NCBI GenBank assembly: GCA_013396655.1
Contig: WBMV01000852.1
Location: 2,104,189 to 2,168,188, forward strand
DNA length: 64,000 nucleotides
Reading direction: 5' to 3'
DNA from: Campylorhamphus procurvoides
Lineage: Eukaryota; Chordata; Aves; Passeriformes; Dendrocolaptidae
In this document: positions 10,638 to 25,600 of the stretch, piece after piece
How positions within the stretch are numbered: the stretch's first letter is position 1
How the letters are laid out: the number at the start of each line of letters is the position of its first letter
Translations under genes and position numbers: made by a program
Notes under the pieces: model-generated
Told to the model about the DNA's origin: nothing
Database searches by the model: none
What the model saw: only the letters and a program-made list of their open reading frames with translations

Positions 10638-13600
10638 CTTCAAAAAACAACAGGGAGCTCAGTCAAATGCGCAGAGCAAGACAATGTTCTCTTTCCATAG
10701 CACCAAACAACTGAAAGAAGTAATTATATGGGACTTTTGAAAGGATTTGAGCCAGGAATTTCAGTCATGTCTCTAAGGAAACACTTGTGGAGCTCTCAAA
10801 GGGAGTAACTCACTAAGTAATGCAGGTTTTGGATAAACAGAGGAATGTGGAGGATGATGTGAGAGAGGTCAAACCATGAGAGGTCTATTTGGGTGCTCAA
10901 CAATAGCAGTGCATACAGGGACAGGTAAAACATCATTGATAAGACACACCTTGTGTAGGTGTGATAACAAACTATTTCTCTATTTTGAAAATGTGACCAC
11001 ATGCCTAAAACATGTCTAAGGCTTAATAACCTCAAAAGAAAGAAAACCTGCAAACAAGGTTATTGTAAGCCATTCAATGTGGTAACTGTACAATTGCTTA
11101 CAAATATTATTTTAATGTATTTCCTGTTTGCAAAGCACACCACATCCCAAAAACATCTGTTTTCCAACAGCAACTCCATTTCTAATACCCACCTGCTGAG
11201 GGCATCTGTCCCCCAACTACTCCATCACCAAGGCTATACCTTGTATTGATCAGCACTTCAGTTTATTCCTAAATCTAAATGCTCATGCAAAGCAAAGTTG
11301 TATTTGTTTGGCATGTAAATGCAGGTTCAGTGAGTTAATAAAGAAGGATGTGTCCTTCCAAAGGCTAGAGTCAGGATTCTTCCACTTGGAGGATGTACCT
11401 AACTCCCATTTCTTTAGACTCTCAGGCAAAACAAGCAAGGTATTTTTAGTTATTAACTTCATTTCAAAACATAAAATCAGACAAGCTCTACTTCCTGTTT
11501 CCCATAAATAAACCTTTGCAGCTGATATGATCACTTCTAAACCAAAATAAAAAGCCAAAAAATACAAATAATGATATTTAATAATGAAAAAAAGACAATC
11601 TAAGCTTCATGAATTACATTTAACAGATACTAAGGACAGGATATATACGACATGTTTTTGCACTGAAAAAACCCTTTCCAGTTAATTGGGTTTGCACTTG
11701 TTTTGTTCTGTGAAGGGGGTGAATACCAGTATAACTGGAGGCCAAGTTTGGCTAAATCAAAGACCTCTATCTTCATTACAGTCTAACAAGTACAGAAGAC
11801 CAAGTTCACTCGAGCCAGCTACTCAACAGCACCTCTCAAAAAATGCCAGACAGCCAAGTGAGAGAAGAGGGAAGTCTGAAATACAGTTTAAAGTATATAG
11901 AATACATGAATGAATATTCACTAATGATAAAGACAAAACATTTCCCACATTAAGTGCTAGGCAAGTGGTGGAAATTGTTCTGCTTCCAGGGGTTTGATGA
12001 GTATTTAGCACCAGTGGACCTATTCCCTTTCTCAGTAACCAGTAAAAAATTGTTGTGCTTAATTGTCACACTGCCCCATGTTTGGTTGTGAACACCGTTA
12101 CACTCTGTGAATGGGCTTCACGTACACAACAGAATAAAAAATTGACAATTATGAATAAGATCTTTAAATCTGCCAAATAAATATGACATTGAATATAACT
12201 CTATAAAGCAGCACAGTGTTTTATATGTAGCACATTATGCGTTGGTGGCCAACAAGCCCAAGTGAAGTGGCTACCCCATTTATCACTTTCAGCTCCTACA
12301 AACAGCTCTTCTGTTTAGGCACTCACTAATATAATAAAAATGTGATGAGCTTTTTGCCTGGCTCCCTCAATGAAAATGTCATCACAAGTAATAAACTGCT
12401 GCTGAAGCCTCTTATGCCATTTGATCCTACTGATCCAGGCCAGACAGCTCAGAGAATTCCTGCAGGTAAGTATTTCTCCATTTCACTTATCTCATTAAAT
12501 AATTCCAAGCCTCCCTCCATCTTTTCCAAATAATAACAATGACACCCATAATGCTCTATAACCAACACGTTGGAAAGTGTAAGATAATCTTACCTGGTTG
12601 TTGCATCCCACTGCAATGACCAATGTATTTAATTAATGTAATTAATAAAAGCCTACTTTATATGGTGATAAGAAGATAAAGAACCATAGAAAGGTTTGGG
12701 TTGGAAGGGACCTCACAGACCATCTCATTCCAACACCTTCCACCAGACAAAGTTGCTCCAAGCCCCATCCAACCTGGCCTTGGACACTTCCAGGGATGGG
12801 TTTCAATCTATGCTGAAAGCACATCCACTTGAAAGGTTTAATTTCTTCTAAGTCACCTGACAGAGTTCTCTTTAAGAAACTGGCTTATTATTTCATCCAA
12901 GCTCCACATCAGCTCTGCTCCCTCCACTGCTGAGATGCTCATAAAGCCCTTCAGAGCTGTGTGGACAACCCTGTCTCCTCAACAGAGAAACAAGAGTCCC
13001 TAAGACCAGCAGACATGAGGTCACCTGCACTGAAACACCCTAAAGAAAGGAAATTATTTGCTGCATCTCATGACACAAAATTGGCACCAGGAGGCAGAGG
13101 AAATACTCAGTGCAAGCAGCACTAACACCAAATGCCAACAGGGGCTGTACAATTCTGTTGTGTTCTGGCACAAAACCAGTACGAGTGCCTTTGACTCACT
13201 ATTGAAAATAGAGAAGGAAACAATTTTTGGCTGATCAGAGCTTTACACAAATAGTTCACTAAAACGTTTCAGACATTGTGTGTCTACAAAGTCTAAACCA
13301 AAGAAAATAATAAAAGTGAGAGCTTGGTGAGACCGACTGGGCTCTCCCAGGCACCCACCTCAAGGTGCAGATCCCAGCAGGCTTCCCACTGCACTGCTGG
13401 GGGATTTGGACACCCCCAGTGTATCCTACCTTTTCTTCTTTTAGAAAGCATTTGGGGACACTTTCCTCCCAGAACAGAGGTGGCAGAAGCTGATGAAACA
13501 CCACTGCCTCCAAATTCTTGGAAATTCCAAAGGTAGAACGTTTTGCCTCACGGGCAAACAATTTAAAGCTAAGGAAGCTTTAAAAAGCTCAGCTCTCATT

Positions 13601-16600
13601 TCCCATGGTCAGTTCTGATAAAGAGCTGGTTCCTGGCTGATTCCAGCCCCAGAGCTGCTCAGTTGGGAAACTAAACCTTAGGCTGCTGGGCATCCGAACC
13701 ATTAGCCCAAGCTCCAGCTCCTGCCACTGCTGCACAGCCCAGCTCACTCCCCTAATTCCAGATTAAGACTATGCAAGCCTGGAGCAATTTAACAAATTTT
13801 GAAGCTAAATTCTCAGTAACCTTTGCTGGATAAAGGTGCAAGAAACAGAGAAACAAACCCAGGGCCACTGATTCCTGGAATCTGCTGTGGTTTACATCCT
13901 GATTCATAAACAAGGAAGATTTGATTTCCTAAAAAGAATTGCTTCTTTAAAATTATCTGAATAGATAAAGCACACAAATACACAAAAAGGAACATGTATG
14001 AGAAACAGGAAAAGGAGCAGTTTAGTAATTTTTTTTAAATACACTTTTCAGGGACATGAAATGTTATCTGCCTAGCTCCTGCAAATCCAGTTCTTCAGAC
14101 AATTCTCAGCAGAAAAATATTTACAAATAATGTTCTCCCAGAGGAGGGAAGGGATGGTTATAGTCCCAGTCTGGGAAAAAAGGCCTTTTTGAGTACTTTG
14201 GTATCACCATTGCAGGGTCAGATGGTGGAAAACCAGCAGCTTTTGGGCTGTGGAGGGCTGCAAACACTGGAGTACAGGGGAGATGGTCTAGAGAGAAACT
14301 ACAGCTTTACCCAAAAGCATGCCAGTGGTTAATGTTGCAGCAGGGGAAGGAATGGCTTCCTTTCAGTCCTTTTTTCCATTAACAGTCTGAAAATCCACAA
14401 TTATTTTTCATTTGTGCAATCCTTCAAAACAATTTGCAAAACGTTTCTAATATAATATGCCCCTTGAGATACATATGCAAAATATATATGTCACTTGCAG
14501 GAAACAAAATATATTTAAAAATAGATTTAGGACTTGCACTTCAAAGGTAACTAACATTAATGAACATATCAATTACAGAGTTTTTCAGTTAAATGGTAGC
14601 AGGTGATCACAGGCATGCCACAGAGGTAAAGTGAAATGTATCAGCCAGAAAATCACTGCAAGATGGTTCTATATTTTATCTCCTGTGAGCATAACAGGAG
14701 CTCAGAGTGTGCTCACAGCCTCTGCAGCTCAGTCAGTGATGTGCCCCAGTGCTGAACCACCACCCACAGTCGTGATGAAGGTGAAACATTTTGATGGGCA
14801 AAACTGATTTCTGAGGAGGTGAAACAATGGAACATTCCCTCTTCCCCCTGGCTGGGTACCAGGCAACCCAACTGCACAAGTCCCAGTGCCAGCTCGGAGC
14901 ATCCCAGCCAGGAGCTTCTTCCAGTGAGTTACTTGTGACAACTCATGCAAAAACCCCTCATCGGGGTCATGCCTCATGAGAAATGAAGACCTTCAACTTA
15001 AGAAGACCCTGAAAGTACTTTTTATTTCCTTCACTGCTGGTTTTTTTTTCATACCACATGTTCTTGACTGTGCAGATTAAGCCATCATCTACCTCTAAGG
15101 AATATGAAGCCATGCTCAGTTCTCTCCAAGGACATCCAGAATATTTTAAACACTGGAGCTACGTTTACTGAAGCTGTATGTGGAGGTTACACCAAGGCTA
15201 ATACTTAGTACATCAGGCAACAGCAAAATGGGTCCACTGACCATGGACATTAGGAGGCCAAGGCAGTACATAGAGGTTTTATTATCTGTACTAGCATCAA
15301 AAGTATTTTCTGAAAAAACAAGTTAGGTTTCTGAATCTTTATCACCCCCATGAACTGTCCTGCATTTTAAATGTTATTTTTGATTATTAATTCACAGTAA
15401 CACTCAAGAACAGACTGAAGAAGAACAAAGACACAGTTGCAAAGAAAGTATTACCTTATGCGTATTTTTAAGGGTTTAATTTAAGGTTTAGCATACCTCA
15501 TTCCCTAGTTTGGATTTATTTGGAATCTGTGACAATGAAAGAAGCCACAGGAAAAAGACAGGGCAGAGATGAAGAGCATTGCACATCACACAGTCAGAGG
15601 TGTGACAGATGAAACAAAAGGTGTAGCTGTGAATGAGCCATTCTGAACTGGTGCTCTGGCGAAGTGCCCACTTGTGAGCTCTAATCAGGACTGGCAAGGC
15701 AGGAAGAATGAGCTGTACTTCACTCCCTTTGTTTCCACAGTGTCAGAAAGGATATAGAGCAGTCACACATTCGTGCATCAAACCCTTAGACAGGAATGGG
15801 ACAGATGAACAAACCACTTTCAAGCTGTGTACTTGACTGAAACCCCTGATGGATGATCTTAAAATTGGCTTAGTGAAGGAGGAATTGATCTACCTACTTC
15901 ATCTCATCTTCATATAATGGTTAACACCAGGAAACTCAAAAGCAAGCCTGAGTGGACAGAATTGTAACTTCTCAAAGGTCAGTTCAGTTAAAAATAGTGA
16001 TTAACTACAGACAGAGCACAAATCACTCCAGTAAGATAATGATGTTCTATACACTCCCCTAGGGGAGAAAACAACCTATTACAGCCCTTAATTTTGACTC
16101 AGCCAAAGTGCACCTGACACATCACCAAAGGGTGTAATTCAATACAAAGAAGCAACATAGCAATTTTTCAAAACCATTTTCATTATGACATCAATTTAGC
16201 AATATTAAACCCAGACCATTTCCCTACCTGCTTGTATTCAGACTCTCTTCCAACCAGTACCTGCAGAATATAACCAACAGGATCTCCCTTCATGGGTGGG
16301 ACCATTTCCCAGGTGATTTCACAGGAGTTTCCTCCCAACTGTGTCACTCGAGGGGCTACAAAAAATGAAATGTGTTAACATTTAATAGAAAGACTGCATT
16401 GAAATCTTATTCATCTAATGAGCACTGTAATATATAGCAGAACATTTTAAGAAGAGAACTTTGGGACATCACAGGGATAAGTAGCACATAATCTGTACTG
16501 CCTTGATGTAGCCAGAAAAATCAAATTGCCATCACCACCAGATCAAAAATGTAAAACTCAAGTCACTCAAAAGCCTCATTTATTTCAGGACCAATTGCAA

Positions 16601-19600
16601 TGCTGTGCACTGATCTTTTCAAAACAGAAGCCAACACACAAATTACACAAGCATTCACAACAGCAGCAATTCTGTGAAGTTCTGAGCAAACACCTGTGCA
16701 TTTCTCCTGTGCTACATGTCATTGAAAGAGAGGAATAAACCCAAACATTTCATTCAGGAGAAACAGAAGGAATGTGAGAAGGGAAGCTAAATCTCCTAAT
16801 GCAGAAAGGTATTCGGTCTAGTCTGGGAAGCAAAAGCACAAGCAGGATTTTAAAAATTTGGACTTGTGTGTAACTTCGAGCCTGACATCCAGAGGATCAG
16901 ACCTGCTGTTTCTAGCCAGACTTAGACTAGTGCTTTCACTGGGAGTCCAGAGAAATTCAATTTGTCAGCTGTCACAAGGCTGCTGCCCTTGGGAGAGGAT
17001 CTCCCAGCAGCTGGAAGCCAGAAGATGCTGTACCATGGCCGAGGGCGAGCTCCCAGGTGAGCTGAGCAGAGCACTGGCACTGTGTTTGTATGTACAACGA
17101 AGCATCAGCCACTGGAAGGCATCAAAAAACTGCAACAGCATCCAGGGTCCCCCAGCCTCTTGATCGGGCAGAGGAAGCAAACACAATGCCAAAAAAAAAA
17201 GAATGGAACTGGGAGAAACAAGAGCACTGAACACTTTAGCAGACGGTTACCATGTGCACGTGCAAGGACATGAGCTCGTTAAAGGCAATCTAGAGCCCCA
17301 ACCCTATGAAAACAGACAACAGGAGGGTCTATAAAAGAAACAAATGCTGCTGCATACATTAGATGAATTTTAGACTGATTTGTTACTACCCAAGAGGAAC
17401 ACATGAATCATATGAGGACCCAAATGTAATCAATATCCATTTGCTTCTCTCTGCACATCTGCCAGTGTCGAGAGACTGATAATAGATGCCTTCATCTCAG
17501 CTGACAACAACATTCTCATTTATTTTTCCTCCTCCTTCCATCCCTCACTCCAATACACGTAGACTTTTGTCTGACACAAAACACTGCCATTAACAACAAT
17601 GCTATTCTAGGCCTGGCATCACTAAGTGAGTAAGAAGACTTTACAGGAGAATAAACATTTGCTTCTGATGGATGAAAAACTGAACTAAGTTTATCACAAA
17701 TTCCTCCATAATGCTCGGAACACCCATGGGAATCAACACCATCATTTTGCCTCATCAGATGTCCCCTCCCTGTAGCATCACCTGCCCTTGGCAGTGTTCA
17801 GCAGCACAGCTTTTGTTGTGCCCTTTTCTCTGTTTCAGCCAGTGTTTTGCCATCTACCCGAGGTCCCAGCCCACACACGACTTGGTATTTGCACCATATT
17901 TTATGCCTTGATGTTCAGCTGAGGGTGTGAGTCACATTTAACTGGAACTCAATAGGCAGGCAGGGAGTTTAAAACAAAAACCTAGGTGAGGTCAATTGAA
18001 CAAAATGGATTATTATCCAGCAAAATTAAAGTGTGAGTACAGTGCATGCCAGCATCCCTGTGCTGGCTTTATCCACTTAGTGCTGCAGATGCACCTGCCT
18101 ACACCAGCCTGGGTCATCCAGCACAAGCTCCATTGCCTTGGCTGGGAGCTCATCTTACACCTGGGTAATGGTGTGAATAGGGATAATTCACCTCTGGCTC
18201 GGTATCTTTGCCCTCAATCACACACATGTTTGTTGCTTGAGAGTGTTTTCTTCCTGGGGGTGACTCAGAGCAGCTAACCAAAGGAGCAGGGAAATACACC
18301 CCACAGTGTTCTCCCCTCTGCATCTTTAGTTACAAAAGGTGTCAAAATCACCAAAGCCAGGTTTTAAATACAGAGCAGCAACCAAAACTTCTCTGACAAA
18401 CTGCCAGTTGCTGTTTCTCCCAGTAAATGACAGGACTTGGCAGGGAAACTTAAGCACCCAGGAAAAAGAGGTGCAGCTGATTTCAGTCCAGCTGATCTGA
18501 CAGCCTGTACAGGGAACCTGCTACCTTTGTGCTAGCCCAAAGAAGGCCTAATTAGGCCTAGATCTAAAGGCCTAATTATATGAAGTTTTATAATGAAACA
18601 TCTTTTACTGTGTTTTGTACTGTTTCTACTTTTGTTCCTTCCTCCCTCCTCCTCAGAAGGAACATAATTACTTAGGCCAAAATTTACACCGAGTAAAAGG
18701 CATTTCATTATAAAACTTCATTTAATTAGGCCTTCAGTTCTTCTAGAGGAACACATACTGAGTTCTAAATCTAGTGCTGTATAGGTGAAATATCATAATT
18801 AATTTCATACATTAAAGGAAAACTAAATCCTCAAGCTCTATGTTGGACATCACCTATACAACTAAAAACATGAAACTTTATTAAAGCTTAATATCTGTGT
18901 TACGTGATTTTTGGGTGATAATTTAGCTTCCCACCATAATACACAATTCACAGAAATCTACAACTCTAAGAGTACAAACTGATTTTTCATATGTGCTATT
19001 ACACATATATGGTAACCCTTACAAACACACTGCATACTTACCAATTACAGAAATATTGACATGTTATTTACATATATGTAAAAAACTCTTCTACATACCT
19101 TTGATTGCAGGTGGGACTGACTTAGTTGTGCAGAAGGTACAGATTTCTGAGAAAGGTCCCTCCCCAGCATCATTTACTGCCTGTATTCTGAACGAGTAAC
19201 AAGTGGACTCTGTCAGCCTCTGTATCTTGTACGTATGACTTGGTCCCCTATAAATTGGGATAAACCTGAAACAATACAAATAAGAACAGGTAGTTACACT
19301 GGAGTGGCACTGACATTCCTGGTAATTACATTTATCAGCTCAAAGTATCCATCTTGTGAAAACTGGCACCACGTGCTCTGCAGAGCTGTTAAGGGTATGT
19401 ATAAAAATGCCACGTTAATAACACACTAAGAATGATGAGGAGGATGGGAAAAGCAGAAGCTCATTGTCCTCTTTGCAACTAATTACCTTGCAGAATGATT
19501 ACAAGAATTATCAGGAAGAACATCTGTCAATGGATTTCCTGCTACCTAGGAATCAAAAAGGATTGAACTTGTGCTCTGTTACGGTACACTCTGTGTGCTG

Positions 19601-22600
19601 CTGGTTTAAAACTGTAATTAAAACAAGATTAATATGTTGACTCTCTCGTGGATTTGGACTTTATTTGCACACTAAGACACAAAGACTGCATCTTATGCTC
19701 CTCTGTGCCATCTTAAGCCGGAGTAATTCCATTTAAAACCAGAACATACAGATTCTGTAATATATTTGTAATATGTTAACACTCGTCTGTTCTGAAGAGC
19801 TCACAGACTGAAGACGGTAAAACAGCAGAGACAGACAAGTTCAGAGAGAACACAGGGGTGGTCTGTGAGTGAGAAGGCACAGGGTGAGCATGCTTATGAT
19901 GAGGGGGATACAGAGGAAGGAAAAGGATGCCAGCCTGGGAGTGCTGGGCATGCCCACACTGCTCTGGAGCAGCTGAGAAGACCACGCCACACAGGGAGAG
20001 ACTGTCAAAACACTTTCACTGACAGGATTACACATGAGCACACACAAAGTTGTCCAACAATGCAATACAGAACAAAAGCAATGTCACCCAATCTCATAAA
20101 AATAAAAAAACCCGTGTATTTGCTAAAGAGAATCTGACTTCTGTCTTCTATCACTCTGCCCAGATAAAAGTTTTTCCCTGAGAGTCCTACATTAGGCAGC
20201 AATTTCTAGCTAAGAACATGACCCTCAGGTGCTGAGCAGAATGGGGATGAAAGTAAATAAAGGAAACACCCAGACTGTGCATCCATCCACTCAGCCTCCA
20301 GTGGGAACATCATCTTGCTTGTAACAGTCCTGAGCTTGGAGAACATAAAATTTGTTATTATTATTTAGTACACTTATTCAAATACCTTAACCATTTCAGC
20401 AGATTTTAAATCACCAGGAAGCCAAGAGAGATTTGTTTTTGACCTCCCTATCTAGGAGCTAGTTCTATCCTTTGGCTTTGCATCAGACACACAGCATAAC
20501 CAATTTGAGCATTTCAAAGAAACTGGGTCTGTCATTAGCTCTCAGGGACAGAGATCAATTTGTATTACATTATGATTGCAATCCACGTAAGTACAAACAG
20601 AGATCAAGAATCATTTGTAGTAAAAGGACATGTTCTGGTAATTCAACTTGCTGGAAATGTTCTCTGAGGACTAATGTGACTTACTAACCCCCACAGAGTT
20701 TTAGAGAGCCCCACACCTTGATTGCAAATCAAAGATCTACACTTAAAAAGTTTTCCAGAGGAAAGTCCAGATCCAGCTTCCAAAGAAGAAATGTGTTTTT
20801 TCCATCCTTATGTTTATACAATTTAAGAACTCCCTGCCATCCCACATTTCTGAGGCTCACATAAGCAGCCACAGCACGTTCAAAACACTGACACAAACCT
20901 GTTCTCATGGAACAAAATCTGAGATTCACTGTGATGAGCAAAGCACACACACTTAGGACAGCATTAGGACTGAGGAGACAAGACTGCTCTCCCTCTCATT
21001 ATCTCCACTTCTTGCAGCCAAATCAGGCAGCTGGCTCAGAAACCACTGCAGTACTCTCAGAAGTGCAGAGTCCCCAGCCCTGACCCAAGGGTAAGAGATA
21101 GCAAAAAAGATGCAATGCATGTTTTGAAGATCTCTTTGTAATCAGCAGTAGAATTAGGTAAGCAAGGGAAGGGAGATATTGTTTACCCACCAAGAAACAC
21201 CCTTTCCCCAGGCTGGGCCTAGGGTACACTGCCAGACATTTATATGGTCAATACCAATGACTTAGTCCTCAAATTACATTTCACCTTTAGGATATGATTA
21301 AAGTTTCAGAAAACTGAGAAAGTGATCTGGAAACACACTTGAGCCCCTCCTGTCATTTGGGAATGGGACTAATACTCCCAGTTCAGTTAATACTAATACC
21401 CCCAATCCAGTTGCCATCTCCACTCCCTTTTAATTCTCTATCTCAAAAAAAAACATCTGTAAGGAAAATAAAAACTATGGAAAAGCTTGGACCACAAGAC
21501 TGTAATGGCAACACTAAAATTTCTGAGATTTGAACACCTTTGAAGAAGGTGTTCCTTCCAATTTTGGAAGAAGAAAGGCTGATTACTGAGTCAATCAAAT
21601 TCAATTGCTGCTGGGCTTTACTATGACACTAATGCTTTGTAATTGTGTTTGAAGATGTAGATCATGATGCAAGACACGTAATGAAGATGAAACACTAACT
21701 TCAAAATATTAGTGATTTTTGGATGATAAAGTAGTATTTTTCTCATGTCTGAAGCAGGTACTTCATAATCCTCCAGGCTTATGTCTGCTATTTTTAAAAA
21801 CAGTGTAGTTAATTGATGTAGGTGGCTATAGATTTGAAGCCACATATCCTGCAATCTTTTCTCAGTCTCCTGGGCTTTCTGCTGAAGGACCACAAGGAAC
21901 TTGTTGAGGCAACTGGTGTTGCTGCACATTGCTACTCTGATGTCTGCATACAGTAAAAGTTATCTAAAGTAAGACAATTTTTTCCTATTATTGCAATTTC
22001 ATTTTTAAAATCTAAGGCTTTAGATTTAAATCAAAATCTAAGTTAAAAAGCACATTCAAACATGATATTTCAAGCCTGACATTGTTCACTTGTGCTTCCA
22101 TGTCTTGTTCCGTACATTGTCTTAAGAACACGTCAACTTTGAGCTTGTTTGCCAGGGTTTAATCTCTTAGGCATTTAAAAATTGACTTAATCTGTGTATG
22201 GAAAAGCTCACATGTTCTCTATCTCCCTCTCACTGGTTTGCCCAGCTGAATTTGAAAGGCAGAAGGCCACATACCTTAACTGGCACCCTGCCTTTGAAAG
22301 CACACTGCTTCCATGGGTTAAGGGCATTCTCAGTACAGCTGGTTTTTGGGTTTGTTTTTTTAAAGTTTGCACCCTCCATAATGAAATCTGAATTATTCTA
22401 ATTTCCCATGCTGTGGTGTTGCCTCTTCTCTCCACATTGAAAAGAAAGCCACTTTCTCCAGGCATGGAGACACTCTCCAGAGGCTCCTTCTCCCACACTG
22501 CCCTCGACTGATCCCAATTCTCCCTTCCCAGACATTCTCACATTGGTCATAGATTATTCATTGACCTGCTCACAGCAGAGGGAACATTATGTCCTACAAC

Positions 22601-25600
22601 GATTGTTAGGGAGACACCACTGCTGCTAGTTTCTCATCAATACCTTTTTATTTGCAGTGAAGATCTTCTTGGAAATGTTTTACATGTTGCAGCTATTTTG
22701 TTTCCTCCACTTCAGTCACTTCCAGTAGTGCAGAAGAATATGAATGTACTCGCTCTACCTCTGCTCATTAGTTCCCAGCACATTTTAATCAGCAGGTTCC
22801 CTTTCAAACTCTTGGGGTTTGTTTATATTGTGGTAACCCATTGGTTCTTACAAGAATTTAATTTGAAAGCAGTTCTACCATACAGCACTAAATAAGATGT
22901 CAATCTTGAGCTGAGGTACAAAGACTGAAATAGCCACCTGAACAGGTTCTGATTCTGCCTCCCAAAAAACATGGCCATCTGCCACAATTTTGGCTGGAGA
23001 GGAATTATTAATACAGTCCAACCTGGTGACATGAGGCTTTACATCAGCATATAAAGGAAACTGCCTAATTAGAAACTAAAGTACAAGCATTTCACCAGCC
23101 AACATCTCTTTTAATATTACTAATGCAACACTGTTATCTGCTCATTTACAGCCCCCACCTGCTTTCCTAGACTATTGCTCTGATTTGGTTAAAAAGCTTC
23201 ATCAAATACTCACTTTTTTCTGTGATTTTCTCTCCCCACTAGCATCTCACTGTACTACTGGTGGCACCAAGGAAAGCAAAGCTTCAAACACAACCCAACT
23301 AATTCAGAGATAACAGGAATGAAGTCCATGCACGATTTTTTCATTTCTGCTGCTGTATTTTAAAACATTCAACTCAGAGGGAAAAGCTTCACATCTGCAG
23401 CATCCCCACATCCATCACTGCTCCCATAACCAGCACCAGGCTGACCTGATCTTTTCAGCTTTGGGGCACCTTTCCAAGCCACTCTTTGGGATCTCCTTTA
23501 GCAGGCAGATGCTGAGGGAAGGCAAACACATGACAAGAGTTCCCCTCAAGAGTTCTGTGCTCCCACAACCTCTCCCAACCCTGGTTTCCAGTCCTAACAT
23601 GAGGTGTCGACCAAACAGACAGTGTGGCCCTTTGACCTGAAGATTTGCTTTCTAGAAAATACCTTTATTAGGTATAATCTGTCTTAATATTGTATGCTCA
23701 CCACTGTTGATATGATTTTTGTTTCTGGGACTAATAATAGTAACAGGACAATGAAAGAGAAAACATTTCCTTCCTTATGCTTAAAAAAGCAAAACTAAGT
23801 AGAGAACAGAAAAAGAGAACTGATAACAGTCAGATGGTCAGAGTTTGGTTTTCTTCACTGAATTATCTTGCACATCTGCAGGCTAGACAAAGGGTACTTG
23901 CAGCCAAAAATTGATTTTTAGCTTGTTTCTACTAGATCACCTTTCATCTGGTGCTGAATTTGAGTTTGTAACCCACATTTACAACAGATAGTCACTTGTC
24001 AGATGTCTGGAATTATTGAGAATGGAAGTATTTTAGTCTACAGAAGCTCCTGCACAGCAAGAAAAATCAGTTTATTGCAAGAAGCATCTGGGCACATTCA
24101 GGAGGAATGGAAGACAGATCAGTAAAATGCCTGACACGTGATTCTTGGGTGCAGCCACCTCTGGGGTCAAGGAACAGACAGGAAGGACAACTTAAATGGG
24201 AATTAACAGCATCTGAATGACAGATCTGGGAGATATTAGGGAGAGCATCCTGTTGAAACCACACATTCAGGAAGAAGCAGCTACCAACACCTTGCTTGCA
24301 ATGGCAACGTGTTAATAAGCAATAGCAGATATAAATAAGAGTGGATGTAAAGCTAAACCCAAGAGAACACAGTTCAGCAGTAGCAAACTAATGTTCTTAC
24401 AGCCCTACACGTGTTTATCTTCCTTGTGCAGCATTACATCCACTTTCCCAGTATGGCAGCAACTAACAGTGTTTATGGACCTTAAAATGAAACTCAGCAC
24501 ATTGTGTTCACAGCTCCTGACGTGACAGCCTCAGTAATCTGTTTGGGCAGAGCTCGTGAGGGAAGCCAAGCTCAGTCTCTAATTCACCACCAGCAGCTTG
24601 AAAAAGTGGCCAATGTGATCCTGTAGCACTAAGCTGAACTGCAATCACCACTTCAGAGATTAAACAGTTATTCCTCTAAGTAAAGCATTATTTTTCTTAT
24701 GAGGCTGTTACAAATGTGCAGAAAATTGCTTTTATTACAGTGCCAATCTTGGGTCTTGATGCTGCTCTTATTTATGATCTGCTGTCTGGAACATTCAGTT
24801 TTCCACAAAGTCTGAAGTACCTGCAGATGTACACAGATCAAACTGCAAGAGAAAACTTTCTTTTTCCCCAAAACCAGGGGAAATGCTTTGAAAATGCTTA
24901 TGAAATAGCATCTAATTCTGTGTCTCACTACATTCCTAACAGCTGAAAAATCTCATCCCAAACATTTAACATGGTTTTCTCATACTTCACTTTGTCTCAG
25001 AAGGTGACACACACACACAGTTAACTCACATCTAAAAATGTTGGTTAACTCCTGTTTCTAGGAAAAAAGTTGAAATGCAGTAACAAATTAACCATTTCAC
25101 TCCTGGAACAGTTCTCCCTCTTCTTTTTCATTTGCACAGCCCTTATTGCAAAGCCCCAGGTACAGGATCAGAATGCCCTTAATACCACTATTATTACTGT
25201 CACTAGCAATAGTGATCCACACAATGCAGCAGGATGAGGACAGGCCACATAGAGCACTTCTGTGAATGTTAACTTTCTATCCACCCAGGCTTGCAGAGTA
25301 AACTGTAGCATGGCATCTGTCTTGGTGCTCATTCTTCATTTCCTTTTATCACTGTTTTACCCAATATGAAAATGGCTTCTCCTGCAGGTTTTTGCAAGGA
25401 TACGTTAACTTGTCTAATTTTATATTTTAATAGAATTTCACAAGCCAGTAGGACTGAAACATATCAGTAATTGCTGCTAAAATGGGTGTAAATTGTCTTG
25501 ATCAAATCATGGGTGTAAACAATTTTTTTAATTAGACTGCTTGAAACTGGCAGTAACCAGGGAATGATTGTGCCAGTCATTAGGCAAGGGCAACTTGTTT

